DNA of 64,000 bases, taken from Collinsella sp. Lineage in GTDB: Bacteria; Actinomycetota; Coriobacteriia; Coriobacteriales; Coriobacteriaceae. How positions within the stretch are numbered: the stretch's first letter is position 1; every line of letters begins with the position of its first letter. The stretch is from positions 1 through 64,000 of the forward strand of contig JAHAGQ010000001.1 in the NCBI GenBank assembly GCA_018373675.1. Direction: 5' to 3'. A program made the translations under genes and the position numbers. Shown piece after piece: positions 1 to 8,366 of the stretch. The notes under the pieces are model-generated. The model had not been told where the DNA came from. It was given only the letters and a program-made list of their open reading frames with translations, and searched no databases.

Positions 1-141
1 GTTCAGCATCAGGGTAGCGCTGCGACGCGGAAATCGCGCGCTGTTGACGCGCCCCCGCAGTGCCCGCTTCCCCCAAGGACAATTATCAGTGCAGGTAGAT
101 AGCTTGTTACAAAACTGCCTGGTCGCCAAAGTTCCAAATGC
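1..141. other. Edge segment without a recognised gene
   Basis: This is the stretch between the window edge and the stop codon of the MocR-type regulator. I see no ORF with a ribosome-binding site and no clear terminator. Confidence 0.4.
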
Positions 142-1581
142 CTACTCACTTAGATTGCAGAGCGCTCCCATTAGCTGCGATTCCAAGGTATTTAGCGCTT
201 TTGGACTCAAATCGTCATACTGAACAAGAATTTGACTTGAGTTTTCAGGGGCAGATGCGCCATCGGCACACCAAAAACAGTCACCGATATCGATAAAAGG
301 GATACTCGAGCGCGTGAGGGCCCGTGCAATAGTGCTTCCGCCCGTTCCACGCTCCGCAACCACGGTGCAGTAAAGGCCCGCGTCTGCGTGTTCGATCGAG
401 ACTTCCCCTGCCGGAAATGCCTTCCGTACAAGCGCCGCCAGGCCATCACGCGCCTCGCGAGCACGAACGCGCACGCGGTTCACATGTCGCTCGTAATCAC
501 CCGATTCCAGCAAACGAGCCAAAGCGACCTGGTCAACAGAACTCACCGACGAGGCGTAAAAACCAAGGTTGCGCCTAAACCGCTCCATTAGCTCGTCGGG
601 CAGCACCATGTACGCTAGACGCAACGCCGATGACAGGCTCTTCGAAAACGTGTTGGTGTAGATAACCGACTGGGCGGCATCGATCGACGCGAGCGCGGGA
701 ATCGGTTTGCCGGCAAGGCGAAACTCACAATCAAAGTCATCTTCGATGAGATACCGACCCGGTCGCTCGGCGGCCCAGCTGAGCAGCGCGTAGCGACGCG
801 CAATGCTCGTCACAAGGCCGGTCGGATACTGATGGGACGGCATCAGATGAAGGACATCGGTCCCGCTTTTCTGCAGAGTGCTCAAGACCACGCCCTCATC
901 ATCCAACGGGATATGTCGAACTTTGCAGCCCATGGCCTGATAGATGCGCGTCAGGCGCAAATAGCCCGGATCCTCAACGGCATACACCTTGTCGGCTCCA
1001 AGCAACTGAACCAACATGGTATCGAGCAGCTGGGCGCCCGCACCGATAACGATGTTGTCGGGGTCGACATTCATACCCCTTGTCCCGCGCAGGTGGTGAG
1101 CAATTGCGCGTCGTAGCCGAGCGGTGCCCTGTGCCGGCGCAGTCGAAAAGATTTCGCGTTCGTCTTCGGATGCCAGCGTCGCCCGCAGCGCGCTTTGCCA
1201 AAGCCGCGCCGCCTCCAAAGCGGAAGGAGAAAGCGCATCAAATCGCTCGACCTGTCCGTTGATATCATGTGCGCTGGGGCCCGCGGAGACGGCATCTCGG
1301 TCGATGCCCTCCGCAGCCGAAGGCAAAACCGGTGCATCCGGAAGCTCGCAAGCGTAGTAGCCCCGACGCGGCATTGAGCAAATATAGCCCTCGGCAAGTA
1401 ACTGGCTATATGCATTCTCGATGGTAATGACACTGATTCCTAGATGACTGGCAAAGGCGCGCTTAGACGGAAGATGTTCCCCCGCCGCAATGCGTCCAGC
1501 TACGATATCATCTCGAATTTGCTGGTAAACATACTCATAGAGCGATGCTTCGCCGCGTTTTTCCAAATTGTAGTCAAGCAT
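142..1581 (-). CDS. pdxR: MocR/PdxR-type GntR regulator with aminotransferase-like domain
   Basis: This is a transcription regulator with an N-terminal GntR winged helix (about residues 10-75, containing ASHLGISVITIENAYSQL) and a long C-terminal domain of fold-type I aminotransferases that binds PLP as effector (motifs EDDFDCEFR and the PLP lysine in YTNTFSKSLS). Its length of 479 aa is usual for the MocR family. It is divergent from pdxS-pdxT, so control of vitamin B6 synthesis is the likely role, as for known PdxR proteins. I chose the ATG at 1581 because AGGTGG lies 7 bases upstream; a TTG at 1614 would add 11 residues without a site. Confidence 0.85.
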   Translation of the reverse strand: MLDYNLEKRGEASLYEYVYQQIRDDIVAGRIAAGEHLPSKRAFASHLGISVITIENAYSQLLAEGYICSMPRRGYYACELPDAPVLPSAAEGIDRDAVSAGPSAHDINGQVERFDALSPSALEAARLWQSALRATLASEDEREIFSTAPAQGTARLRRAIAHHLRGTRGMNVDPDNIVIGAGAQLLDTMLVQLLGADKVYAVEDPGYLRLTRIYQAMGCKVRHIPLDDEGVVLSTLQKSGTDVLHLMPSHQYPTGLVTSIARRYALLSWAAERPGRYLIEDDFDCEFRLAGKPIPALASIDAAQSVIYTNTFSKSLSSALRLAYMVLPDELMERFRRNLGFYASSVSSVDQVALARLLESGDYERHVNRVRVRAREARDGLAALVRKAFPAGEVSIEHADAGLYCTVVAERGTGGSTIARALTRSSIPFIDIGDCFWCADGASAPENSSQILVQYDDLSPKALNTLESQLMGALCNLSE

Positions 1582-1592
1582 GTGTTTGCCAC

Positions 1593-1636
1593 CTGACCTT
1601 ATCGCGCTGTTCAATCTGGTATTAGTCTGACCTTGT
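1593..1636. promoter_or_regulatory. Candidate PdxR operator: direct repeats CTGACCTT
   Basis: CTGACCTTAT (1593-1602) and CTGACCTTGT (1627-1636) are direct repeats in the regulator/pdxS divergent region. MocR-type PdxR proteins are known to bind direct repeats, so these are plausible sites. The evidence is two short repeats only. Confidence 0.35.
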
Positions 1637-1726
1637 AATTATCTCGAAAACTGAGTATTTCGCCATACCCAGCTCCCCGATAGGATGTTCCGTCAAACAA
1701 TGCACATGCCAACCAAGGGAGCAACC

Positions 1727-2617
1727 ATGGTAGAACAGACCAGCAAGGCCGATCGCGTCAAACTCAACCGCGAGCTCGCGCAGATGCTCAAGGGCGGCGT
1801 CATCATGGACGTCACCACTCCCGAGCAGGCACGCATCGCCGAGGAGGCAGGCGCCTGCGCCGTCATGGCTCTCGAGCGCATCCCGGCCGACATCCGTGCC
1901 GCAGGCGGCGTCTCGCGTATGAGCGATCCCAAGATGATCAAGGGCATCCAAGAGGCCGTCTCCATCCCCGTCATGGCCAAGTGCCGCATCGGTCACATTG
2001 TCGAGGCGCAGATCCTGCAGGCCATCGAGATCGATTACATCGACGAGTCCGAGGTTCTCTCCCCCGCCGATGACGTTTATCACATCGACAAGACCCAGTT
2101 TGACGTGCCGTTTGTCTGCGGCGCCCGCGATCTGGGCGAGGCGTTGCGCCGTGTTGCCGAGGGCGCCACGATGATTCGCACCAAGGGCGAGCCGGGCACG
2201 GGCGACGTCGTCCAAGCCGTGCGCCACATGCGCAAGATCCAAAAGCAGATCCGTGACGTTGTCGCTCTGCGCGATGATGAGCTCTTTGAGGCAGCCAAAC
2301 AGCTGCAGGTTCCGGTCGAACTGGTCCGCGAGGTCCATGCCACGGGCAAGCTTCCCGTCGTGAACTTTGCCGCCGGCGGCGTAGCGACCCCCGCCGACGC
2401 CGCGTTGATGATGCAGCTGGGTGCCGAGGGCGTCTTTGTCGGCTCGGGTATCTTTAAGAGCGGCGACCCCGCTAAGCGCGCCGCCGCCATCGTCAAGGCC
2501 GTGGCAAACTTCACCGATGCCAAACTCATCGCCGGGCTTTCGGAGGACCTGGGCGAGGCCATGGTGGGCATCAACGCCGACGAGATCGAGATCATCATGG
2601 AGGAGCGCGGGCGCTAG
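1727..2617 (+). CDS. pdxS: Pyridoxal 5'-phosphate synthase subunit PdxS
   Basis: PdxS condenses ribose 5-phosphate, glyceraldehyde 3-phosphate and ammonia into PLP in the cytosol, using ammonia channelled from PdxT. The 296-aa protein has the conserved (beta/alpha)8 sequence with GGVIMDVTTPEQA, VMAKCRIGH (active-site lysine region), RTKGEPGTG and a GVFVGSGIFKSGDP phosphate-binding motif. The ATG at 1727 follows AAGGGAG (1715-1721); an in-frame TTG-initiated extension to 1685 is less likely. It is followed after 20 bases by pdxT, forming an operon. Confidence 0.97.
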   Translation: MVEQTSKADRVKLNRELAQMLKGGVIMDVTTPEQARIAEEAGACAVMALERIPADIRAAGGVSRMSDPKMIKGIQEAVSIPVMAKCRIGHIVEAQILQAIEIDYIDESEVLSPADDVYHIDKTQFDVPFVCGARDLGEALRRVAEGATMIRTKGEPGTGDVVQAVRHMRKIQKQIRDVVALRDDELFEAAKQLQVPVELVREVHATGKLPVVNFAAGGVATPADAALMMQLGAEGVFVGSGIFKSGDPAKRAAAIVKAVANFTDAKLIAGLSEDLGEAMVGINADEIEIIMEERGR

Positions 2618-2637
2618 TCCAGCAGAAAGGATCGCAC

Positions 2638-3225
2638 ATGAGCGATTATGCAGACCAAACGGTCGCCGTGCTGGCGGTCCAAGGCGCTTTTGCCGAGCAC
2701 GAGGCAAGACTATCTGAGCTTGGCGCACGTTGTATTGAGCTGAGGCAGGCGGCTGATTTGAAGCAGGACTTTGACCGTCTGGTACTTCCCGGCGGCGAGT
2801 CCACCGTTCAAGGGAAGCTGCTTGATGAGTTGGGCATGCTCGAGGAGCTTCGTGCCCGCATCGCTGAAGGCATGCCCGTCCTGGGCACCTGCGCCGGCCT
2901 GATTCTGTTGGCGCGCAATCTTGCCGCCCACGACGATAAGGGCACGCCGCGTTTGGCAACCATGGATGTACTTATCGAGCGAAATGCCTACGGCAGGCAG
3001 CTCGGCAGCTTTCGAACCAAGGGGCAGGTAGCCGGCATCGACGGTGAAGTGCCGCTGACGTTTATCCGCGCGCCCCGCATCGTCGAAGTGCACGGCGACA
3101 CTGAGGCCCTAGCCGAAGTCGACGGCCGCATCGTCGCCGCCCGCCAAGGCAACCAGCTCGGCGTAACCTTCCACCCCGAACTCGACGACGACACCCGCCT
3201 CCACGAGCTCTTCCTCCAAATGTAG
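2638..3225 (+). CDS. pdxT: PLP synthase glutaminase subunit PdxT
   Basis: This is the class I glutaminase that hydrolyses glutamine and delivers ammonia to PdxS. The nucleophile is the cysteine of GTCAGLILLA, and the catalytic His-Glu pair is in VTFHPEL near the C terminus. The PGGEST motif is also present. At 195 aa it is normal length. It starts with ATG after AGAAAGGA, directly downstream of pdxS. Confidence 0.97.
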   Translation: MSDYADQTVAVLAVQGAFAEHEARLSELGARCIELRQAADLKQDFDRLVLPGGESTVQGKLLDELGMLEELRARIAEGMPVLGTCAGLILLARNLAAHDDKGTPRLATMDVLIERNAYGRQLGSFRTKGQVAGIDGEVPLTFIRAPRIVEVHGDTEALAEVDGRIVAARQGNQLGVTFHPELDDDTRLHELFLQM

Positions 3226-3513
3226 GCAGAGTAGAAACGAACGTGGATTTTCGGACGCATAGCAAATGATCCCTTGGGTATGCCGATGTTTTGGTACCGA
3301 CAGCGAAAACCCGCCAGAGCGAGGGAGGCCCTTTTGGGGCGAGATGACGCCATAGGTTAAGCATAAGTCAGCGAGCGGGTCGCATTTGTGACAAGGTGGC
3401 GTGAAACGAAAGGGCGCTGACCTTCTGGTCGCGCCCTTGAAGTTGAACGTCAGATTGTCCAAATGCGGCCCGCGCAGCGTCGGCCCGTTACGGCGTTTGG
3501 TAAAACGCCGTAA
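3226..3513. other. Intergenic region between convergent pdxT and RGG-protein genes
   Basis: These 288 bases contain no ORF with a plausible start. Apart from two hairpins near its right end (listed separately), I see only the short palindrome GGCCC-TTTT-GGGGC near 3328. Confidence 0.4.
3410..3438 (-). terminator. Hairpin, probable terminator of the RGG-protein gene
   Basis: AAGGGCGC (3410-3417) pairs with GCGCCCTT (3431-3438), and the loop has a further GACC/GGTC pairing. Read on the minus strand the hairpin is followed by TTTCGTTT, which suits a terminator downstream of the RGG-protein gene. Confidence 0.5.
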
Positions 3514-3514
3514 C
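3487..3514 (-). terminator. Perfect 12-bp hairpin touching the RGG-protein stop codon
   Basis: GTTACGGCGTTT (3487-3498) pairs perfectly with AAACGCCGTAAC (3503-3514) around a 4-base loop. The stem begins at the last base of the stop codon on the minus strand. No long T run follows on either strand, so it may stabilise the mRNA end or act together with the next hairpin. Confidence 0.5.
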
Positions 3515-4425
3515 TAAAAACGATTGCCGCGGAAGCCGCCACCGTTGCGGCCACCACGGTCGCCGCCACGGCCACCGCGGTCGTTACCACGGTTGCCGCC
3601 AAAGCCGCCACGGTTGCCACCGCGGTCGCCATAGCCACCACGGTTGCCGCCAAAGCCGCCGCGACCGCCACGGTCGCCGCCACGGTCACCAAAGCCGCCA
3701 CGGCCACCGCGATCGCCACCGCGACCGCCACGGTCGCCACCACGGCCACCGCGATCGCCAAAGCCGCCGCGACCGCCACGGTCGCCGCCACGGCCACCGC
3801 GATCGTCACGGCCGCCGCGAGGACCGCGGTCCTCGTCCAGGCCCATGGCGACGAGCGGAGCGATAACCTTATCGAGAGCAGCCATCAGCTCGGTGGCCTC
3901 CTCGTAAGAAAGCTCGGGCAGGAGCTTCTCCTTCTTGTTGGCAAGCTCGACCAGGCCCTCAGCGGCATCCTCGGCAGCGAAGACGACGATCTTGCGCATA
4001 TCGCCCTCGGCGTCGTCGATGCGGCCGACCAGATCGGCAGCCTCGGCCTCGGCCATCAGGCCATCGAGCTCACGGAGGCGCATGCCCAGCAGGTCGGACA
4101 TTTCCTTCTGCTCCATCTTGGGCTTGAGGTCAAGAAGCTTGATGGCGCGCTCGATGTTCGCCATGCGCTCGGCCTTGGCCTCCTCCTCCTTAGAAATAGC
4201 AAAGCGACGGCTACGCAGCAGGCGGGCGGCCTTCTGCATCTTATCCATCAGCTCTTCGTCATCGTAATCAGCGGCGGCCTCGACAACCTCGGCCTCCTCC
4301 TCGGCGGAAACCTCGTCAGCAGCCTCAACCTCAGCAGCTTCGGTCTCCACGGTCTCGACTGCCTCGACCTCGGCAGCCATGGTCTCGTTCTCGGTCTCGT
4401 TCATGATCTCTTCGTTCTCGGACAT
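3514..4425 (-). CDS. MarR-like winged-helix protein with acidic N terminus and RGG-repeat tail
   Basis: I do not recognise a named family for the whole 303-aa protein. Residues 1-56 are highly acidic. Residues about 85-150 resemble a MarR winged helix (MEQKEMSDLLGM, then a recognition-helix-like RELDGLMAEAEAADLVGR and a wing). Residues 199-303 are a low-complexity tail with 20 RGG motifs and scattered F/Y (GGFGDRGG type), the kind of sequence that binds RNA and drives condensates in eukaryotes and some bacterial RNA helicases. AAGGAG precedes the ATG. It is monocistronic, and nothing in its neighbourhood gives its role. A nucleic-acid-binding function is inferred, not shown. Confidence 0.75.
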   Translation of the reverse strand: MSENEEIMNETENETMAAEVEAVETVETEAAEVEAADEVSAEEEAEVVEAAADYDDEELMDKMQKAARLLRSRRFAISKEEEAKAERMANIERAIKLLDLKPKMEQKEMSDLLGMRLRELDGLMAEAEAADLVGRIDDAEGDMRKIVVFAAEDAAEGLVELANKKEKLLPELSYEEATELMAALDKVIAPLVAMGLDEDRGPRGGRDDRGGRGGDRGGRGGFGDRGGRGGDRGGRGGDRGGRGGFGDRGGDRGGRGGFGGNRGGYGDRGGNRGGFGGNRGNDRGGRGGDRGGRNGGGFRGNRF

Positions 4426-4577
4426 GAGACTCCTTCTTGGCCCTCTCGGGCATCATCGCCCCATTCGCGGGGCCCGTCGCGCACTCTTTGCGCTTTAAAC
4501 ATTCATGCCTCTCGGCAAAACGTCCATTAGTTTATGGTGTCGCCATTCAATCTAGCTGCAGAATCTATGTGCACACA

Positions 4578-5993
4578 TTAATGCGACATGTGCGACTCGC
4601 GACGAGCGTACACCAGCGACGTCGCGAACCCAACCACGGCAATTACAGCCGCCACACGCACGGCAGCTGCAAATCCAATCGCCTGGGCAACGTCCGTCGC
4701 AGCGCCAGCGACACCGGCAGTCGCCGCAGAACTCGAGAGCAGGCCGATAAACAGCGACGGGCCAAACGATGCGGCAATCATGTTCCACGTGTTGAGCAAT
4801 GCCGTTCCGTGAGGATGCTCAGCGGCGGGCAGCGTCTCCAAGCCGGCCGTTTGCGAGGGGCTCAGCACCAAACCGATTCCGGCATACACCACAACGGTCA
4901 GCGCCACGACGACGCCGATGTTCATGCTTGCCGCCGTCATCGAGATGGCAGTCTGTCCCACGGCAATCAGGGCAAAGCCGACCGGCAGCAGCGGCCATGC
5001 GCCACGGGCGTCCATCACACGTCCGCCCACAATCGAGGTCACGGCGTTGCAGGCAATCGCCGGCAAAATGAGCAGGCCCGCAATAAGTGCGGTCATGCCG
5101 TATGCGCCCTCAAAATAGAGCGGCAACAAAACGCTCATCGAGAACGTCGTCATCATCGACACCACCACAAGCAGGCACGCAGGCCAAAAGCAAACGCTCG
5201 CCATGGGACGCACGTTAAGCACCGGATGCTCGAGCTTGAGCTGACGGGCCGCAAACAGGCCGAGCAGCACAACGGCGGCGAAAAGCGCCACGACACCGGC
5301 AATCAGATTGGCCGAGAACTCGCCTACGGAATACACAAATGCCGTAATGCCGACCGCGAGCAAAACAACCGACAGAATATCAAGCGTGGTGTTCGAGCGC
5401 TCTCCGACATTCTGAACAAGCTTAACGCCCGCCGCGGCGACCGCAATGCCGCCCACCAGCGGCACTACGAATACCGCCCTCCAGCCAAATAACGTGCACA
5501 TAAGACCGCTGATCACGGGTCCAAACGCCGGTCCTAGCGTAATGCAGGCGCCGCCCAGGCTCAGATACAGACCGAGCTTCTTGCGCGGGGCACAAGACAG
5601 CACCACATTCATCATGAGCGGGAACAAGATGCCCGATCCCGCAGCCTGCAAAATACGGCTTGGCAGCAAAACGCTAAACGACGGAGCGACCAGGCACAGG
5701 ACTTCGCCGGCGACCATGCATCCGCATGCGAAAAACAGCAGCTTGCGCGTCGAGAAACGACCGGACAGGAAGGCCATGATGGCCGTAAAGATCGACGTCA
5801 CGATCATGTAGCCCGAAACGAGCCACTGCGCCGTGGTGGCACTCACCGAAAAGGCCGCCATAATGTCGTGCAACGCCACGTTAATGATGTTCTCGTTAAA
5901 CGCGGCAACAAAGGCTGCAATATACATTACGACGAGAAGCGCCGCAGTGCCGGATGGCGTTACTTTAACTTGTTGCTGAGATTTGCTCCCCAT
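4578..5993 (-). CDS. MFS drug/proton antiporter (DHA2, EmrB/QacA-like)
   Basis: This 471-aa membrane protein has about 14 hydrophobic segments and typical DHA2 sequences: FNENIINVALHDI in TM1, WLVSGYMIV, and a loop between TM2 and TM3 containing FLSGRFSTRKL. It probably exports drugs or metabolites with proton exchange. The reading frame is open far upstream (to 6404), but that part overlaps the divergent deformylase gene and looks non-coding. ATG at 5993 follows GGAAGG and begins just before the first membrane helix. The substrate is unknown. Confidence 0.88.
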   Translation of the reverse strand: MGSKSQQQVKVTPSGTAALLVVMYIAAFVAAFNENIINVALHDIMAAFSVSATTAQWLVSGYMIVTSIFTAIMAFLSGRFSTRKLLFFACGCMVAGEVLCLVAPSFSVLLPSRILQAAGSGILFPLMMNVVLSCAPRKKLGLYLSLGGACITLGPAFGPVISGLMCTLFGWRAVFVVPLVGGIAVAAAGVKLVQNVGERSNTTLDILSVVLLAVGITAFVYSVGEFSANLIAGVVALFAAVVLLGLFAARQLKLEHPVLNVRPMASVCFWPACLLVVVSMMTTFSMSVLLPLYFEGAYGMTALIAGLLILPAIACNAVTSIVGGRVMDARGAWPLLPVGFALIAVGQTAISMTAASMNIGVVVALTVVVYAGIGLVLSPSQTAGLETLPAAEHPHGTALLNTWNMIAASFGPSLFIGLLSSSAATAGVAGAATDVAQAIGFAAAVRVAAVIAVVGFATSLVYARRESHMSH

Positions 5994-6198
5994 GCATTTC
6001 CTTCCTCTTGGAACGACAGTCGCATCGCCCCAGAGGAACAGTCCAGGGCGAAAAATGAGCCCTAGACTTACGCCAGACGCCATACACGACGAGTCTGACA
6101 ACATGGTCCAACCTCGAAAGATTGTAACGCGGACGCACAGCTTTCCTTCCGCGCTATTATTAAAAGTCCACGAAAGCATAAGACATGAGGAGCCCGCC

Positions 6199-6609
6199 AT
6201 GATCAAGCCCATCATGAAATCCGAGTTCTTTTTGCGCCTGCCTTCCGAAGACGCAGGACCCGACGATGCCGCGACCGGGCAGGACCTCCTGGATACGCTC
6301 CACGAGCATGAGCACGAGTGCGTGGGCCTCGCCGCCAACATGATCGGGGTGCGCAAACGCATCATCTGCGTAAAGGACGGCAACAGGGCGCTCCTGATGT
6401 ACAACCCTCAAATTCTTGAGCAGGTCAATGCCTATCAGACGAGCGAAGGATGCCTCTCGCTGGCCGGCGAGCGTCCCTGTACCCGATATCGCCGCATTAA
6501 GGTTGAGTATTTGGACGAGAACTTTGTCCGCCGCATCAAAAACTTCTCGGGCTACACCGCCGAGATCATCCAGCACGAAATCGACCACTGCCAAGGAATA
6601 GTTATATAG
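6199..6609 (+). CDS. Short peptide deformylase-like protein A (motif-1 Gln replaced by Met)
   Basis: Peptide deformylase removes the formyl group from new proteins. The 136-aa protein keeps the metal ligands Cys85 (EGCLS) and His126/His130 with catalytic Glu127 (HEIDH). Motif 1, normally GxGLAAxQ, reads GLAANM, so the conserved Gln that stabilises the transition state is Met48. It is also shorter than usual (about 165-190 aa), lacking the normal N-terminal extension. ATG at 6199 follows GAGGAG. It may be a slow deformylase or have another substrate; compare the paralogue at 13935-14354. Confidence 0.8.
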   Translation: MIKPIMKSEFFLRLPSEDAGPDDAATGQDLLDTLHEHEHECVGLAANMIGVRKRIICVKDGNRALLMYNPQILEQVNAYQTSEGCLSLAGERPCTRYRRIKVEYLDENFVRRIKNFSGYTAEIIQHEIDHCQGIVI

Positions 6610-6626
6610 TTGCGCCAATTCAAGAA

Positions 6627-6658
6627 AGCTCCCTGCAGCCAAGCAACTGCAGGGAGCT
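6627..6658. terminator. Bidirectional terminator between deformylase A and XRE-AlaA genes
   Basis: AGCTCCCTGCAG (6627-6638) pairs perfectly with CTGCAGGGAGCT (6647-6658) over an 8-base loop. It lies between two convergent stop codons. Confidence 0.8.
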
Positions 6659-6683
6659 CTTCATAGTGCGGAACTTCTATCCC

Positions 6684-8204
6684 CTACGCCTGGCGGTAGT
6701 GATCAAAGAAATCGGCGAGGTCTTCGAGCGACTCTTTGAGCACTTCCATGCGCGGCAGGTACACGATGCGGAAGTGATCGGGCTCGGCCCAGTTAAAGCC
6801 GCCGCCGCGCGTGATCAGAATCTTCTTCTCGTGCAGCAGGTCGAGGGCAAACTGCTCGTCATCGGTGATGTTGAACTTCTTAACATCCATCTTGGGGAAG
6901 ATATAGAACGCCGCGCGCGGCTTGACCACCGAGATGCCATCGATCTTGTTGAGTGCCTCATACACAAAGTTGCGCTGCTCGTAGACACGACCGCCGGGAC
7001 GGATGTAGTCGTTGACCGACTGATGGCCACCGAGCGCCGTCTGGACGATCGACTGGGCCGGCACGTTGGAGCACAGGCGCATGTTAGAGAGCATGTTGAT
7101 ACCCATAATGAAGTCGCTCATGCAGCGCTGGTTGCCCGAAAGCACCATCCAGCCAATACGATAGCCCGCGATCATGTGCGACTTGGAAAGGCCGCTAAAG
7201 GTAACGCAGGGCAGATCGGGAGCGAGCGAGGCAATCGAGACGTGCTCGTAGCCGTCCATGCACAGACGGTCGTAGATCTCATCGGCAAAGATCATCAGCT
7301 GATGCCTGCGCGCAACCTCGACGATGCCCTCGAGCACCTCGCGCGGGTAGACCGAGCCCGTGGGGTTGTTGGGGTTGATGATGACGAGGGCCTTGGTCGC
7401 GCTCGTGATCTTGGACTCCATATCCTCCAGGTCGGGATACCAATCCGCCTGCTCATCGCATAGATAGTGCACGGGATGACCGCCGGCGAGGGTTGCGCAC
7501 GCCGTCCAGAGCGGATAGTCGGGGCTGGGGATCAAAATCTCGTCGCCATTGTCGAGCAGAGCGTTCATCGAAAGCTGAATGAGTTCGGACACGCCGTTGC
7601 CCGTGTAGATATGCTCCATCTGAACATTGGGCAGGCCCTTGATCTGCGAATACTGCATGATCGCCTTGCGCGCAGAGAACAGGCCGCGCGAATTGGAATA
7701 GCCTTCGCAGTCGGGCAGCTGCTGGCGCATGTCCTTGATAACCTCGTCGGGCGTGCGAAAACCGAAGGGCGCCGGGTTGCCGATATTGAGCTTGAGGATG
7801 CGCTCGCCCTCGTCCTCCATACGGGCAGCCTCGTCGACGACGGGACCGCGCACGTCATACAGGACGTTATCGAGCTTGGTGGATTTAGAAAAAGTACGCA
7901 TGGTGGTGCTCCTTGGAATTTGAGCTGAGAGACTAGGTTCGGATTTGGCAACGTTATGGGACGAGGACGTCTCGACTTGATCGGCGTCACTGGCGAGCAG
8001 CCAGGAAACATCGACCTCCAAAATACGGGCGAGCAGCTCTGCCACATCGCGCCGCGGGATCGTCTTGCCGCTCACATATTGGCTCATCTGACTCTTGCCG
8101 AGTTTTTTGCCGAGCATCTCCGATGCGCGGATTACATCCGACTGGCGAACGTCGCGATCGGACATGGTCTGTCGCAGGCGATCGCTAAACGTCTCTTGGG
8201 CCAT
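6684..8204 (-). CDS. alaA: XRE regulator fused to AlaA-type alanine aminotransferase
   Basis: The 506-aa protein joins an N-terminal Cro/C1-type helix-turn-helix (about residues 1-75, with KSQMSQYVSGKTIPRRDVAELL) to a complete AlaA-like alanine-pyruvate aminotransferase (about residues 102-506; LNIGNPAPFGF, YTGNGVSEL, NPNNPTG, PLP lysine in SGLSKSH). ATG at 8204 follows AGGAGG. Remarkably, the enzyme part begins at an internal ATG (7901) preceded by AAGGAG, and that product would be 405 aa, the size of E. coli AlaA. The upstream GTTCAATTT sites suggest autoregulation. Whether it yields a fusion, a free enzyme or both cannot be told from sequence. Confidence 0.88.
   Translation of the reverse strand: MAQETFSDRLRQTMSDRDVRQSDVIRASEMLGKKLGKSQMSQYVSGKTIPRRDVAELLARILEVDVSWLLASDADQVETSSSHNVAKSEPSLSAQIPRSTTMRTFSKSTKLDNVLYDVRGPVVDEAARMEDEGERILKLNIGNPAPFGFRTPDEVIKDMRQQLPDCEGYSNSRGLFSARKAIMQYSQIKGLPNVQMEHIYTGNGVSELIQLSMNALLDNGDEILIPSPDYPLWTACATLAGGHPVHYLCDEQADWYPDLEDMESKITSATKALVIINPNNPTGSVYPREVLEGIVEVARRHQLMIFADEIYDRLCMDGYEHVSIASLAPDLPCVTFSGLSKSHMIAGYRIGWMVLSGNQRCMSDFIMGINMLSNMRLCSNVPAQSIVQTALGGHQSVNDYIRPGGRVYEQRNFVYEALNKIDGISVVKPRAAFYIFPKMDVKKFNITDDEQFALDLLHEKKILITRGGGFNWAEPDHFRIVYLPRMEVLKESLEDLADFFDHYRQA
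7899..7917 (-). promoter_or_regulatory. Internal ribosome-binding site and ATG inside xre-alaA
   Basis: On the minus strand AAGGAG lies 8 bases before ATG at 7901, in frame and exactly at the start of the AlaA domain (MRTFSKSTKLDN). E. coli AlaA begins at the matching point. This would allow a free aminotransferase to be made from the same mRNA. Confidence 0.6.
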
Positions 8205-8225
8205 TAGAACCTCCTTGCTGGCAAA

Positions 8226-8307
8226 GTTCAATTTATAGAACACAAATTGAACCTAAGTTCAATTTAGGCAGCAGTATAGCGCGGCGCATTATCCGAAAGT
8301 TCAATTT
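8226..8307. promoter_or_regulatory. Array of four GTTCAATTT operator half-sites
   Basis: GTTCAATTT occurs at 8226-8234, 8257-8265 and 8299-8307, and inverted at 8244-8252, where it forms a perfect 9-bp palindrome with 8257-8265 (4-bp spacer). The direct copies are 31 and 42 bp apart, close to three and four helical turns. The array lies just upstream of xre-alaA and is a likely binding region for its XRE domain. Confidence 0.7.
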
Positions 8308-8366
8308 CATAAGAAAATGTACCGAACCCCGAGAATTGTCCCAAAGTAGACAACAGGTACGCGCTT

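Noticed and set aside
1622..2959. Long minus-strand ORF opposite pdxST
   Set aside because: It overlaps two well-identified enzymes on the plus strand and has no domain; high G+C makes long shadow frames common.
3532..3830. Short regular repeats that could suggest a CRISPR array
   Set aside because: The units are 6-18 bases, vary, and encode the RGG repeats; there are no spacers.
3644..3907. Plus-strand proline-rich ORF opposite the RGG tail
   Set aside because: Pro-Pro-Arg-Ser-type repeats are the complement of the Gly/Arg codons of the RGG tail.
4578..6404. N-terminal 137-residue extension of the MFS pump
   Set aside because: It overlaps the deformylase gene on the other strand and the ribosome-binding site supports the start at 5993.
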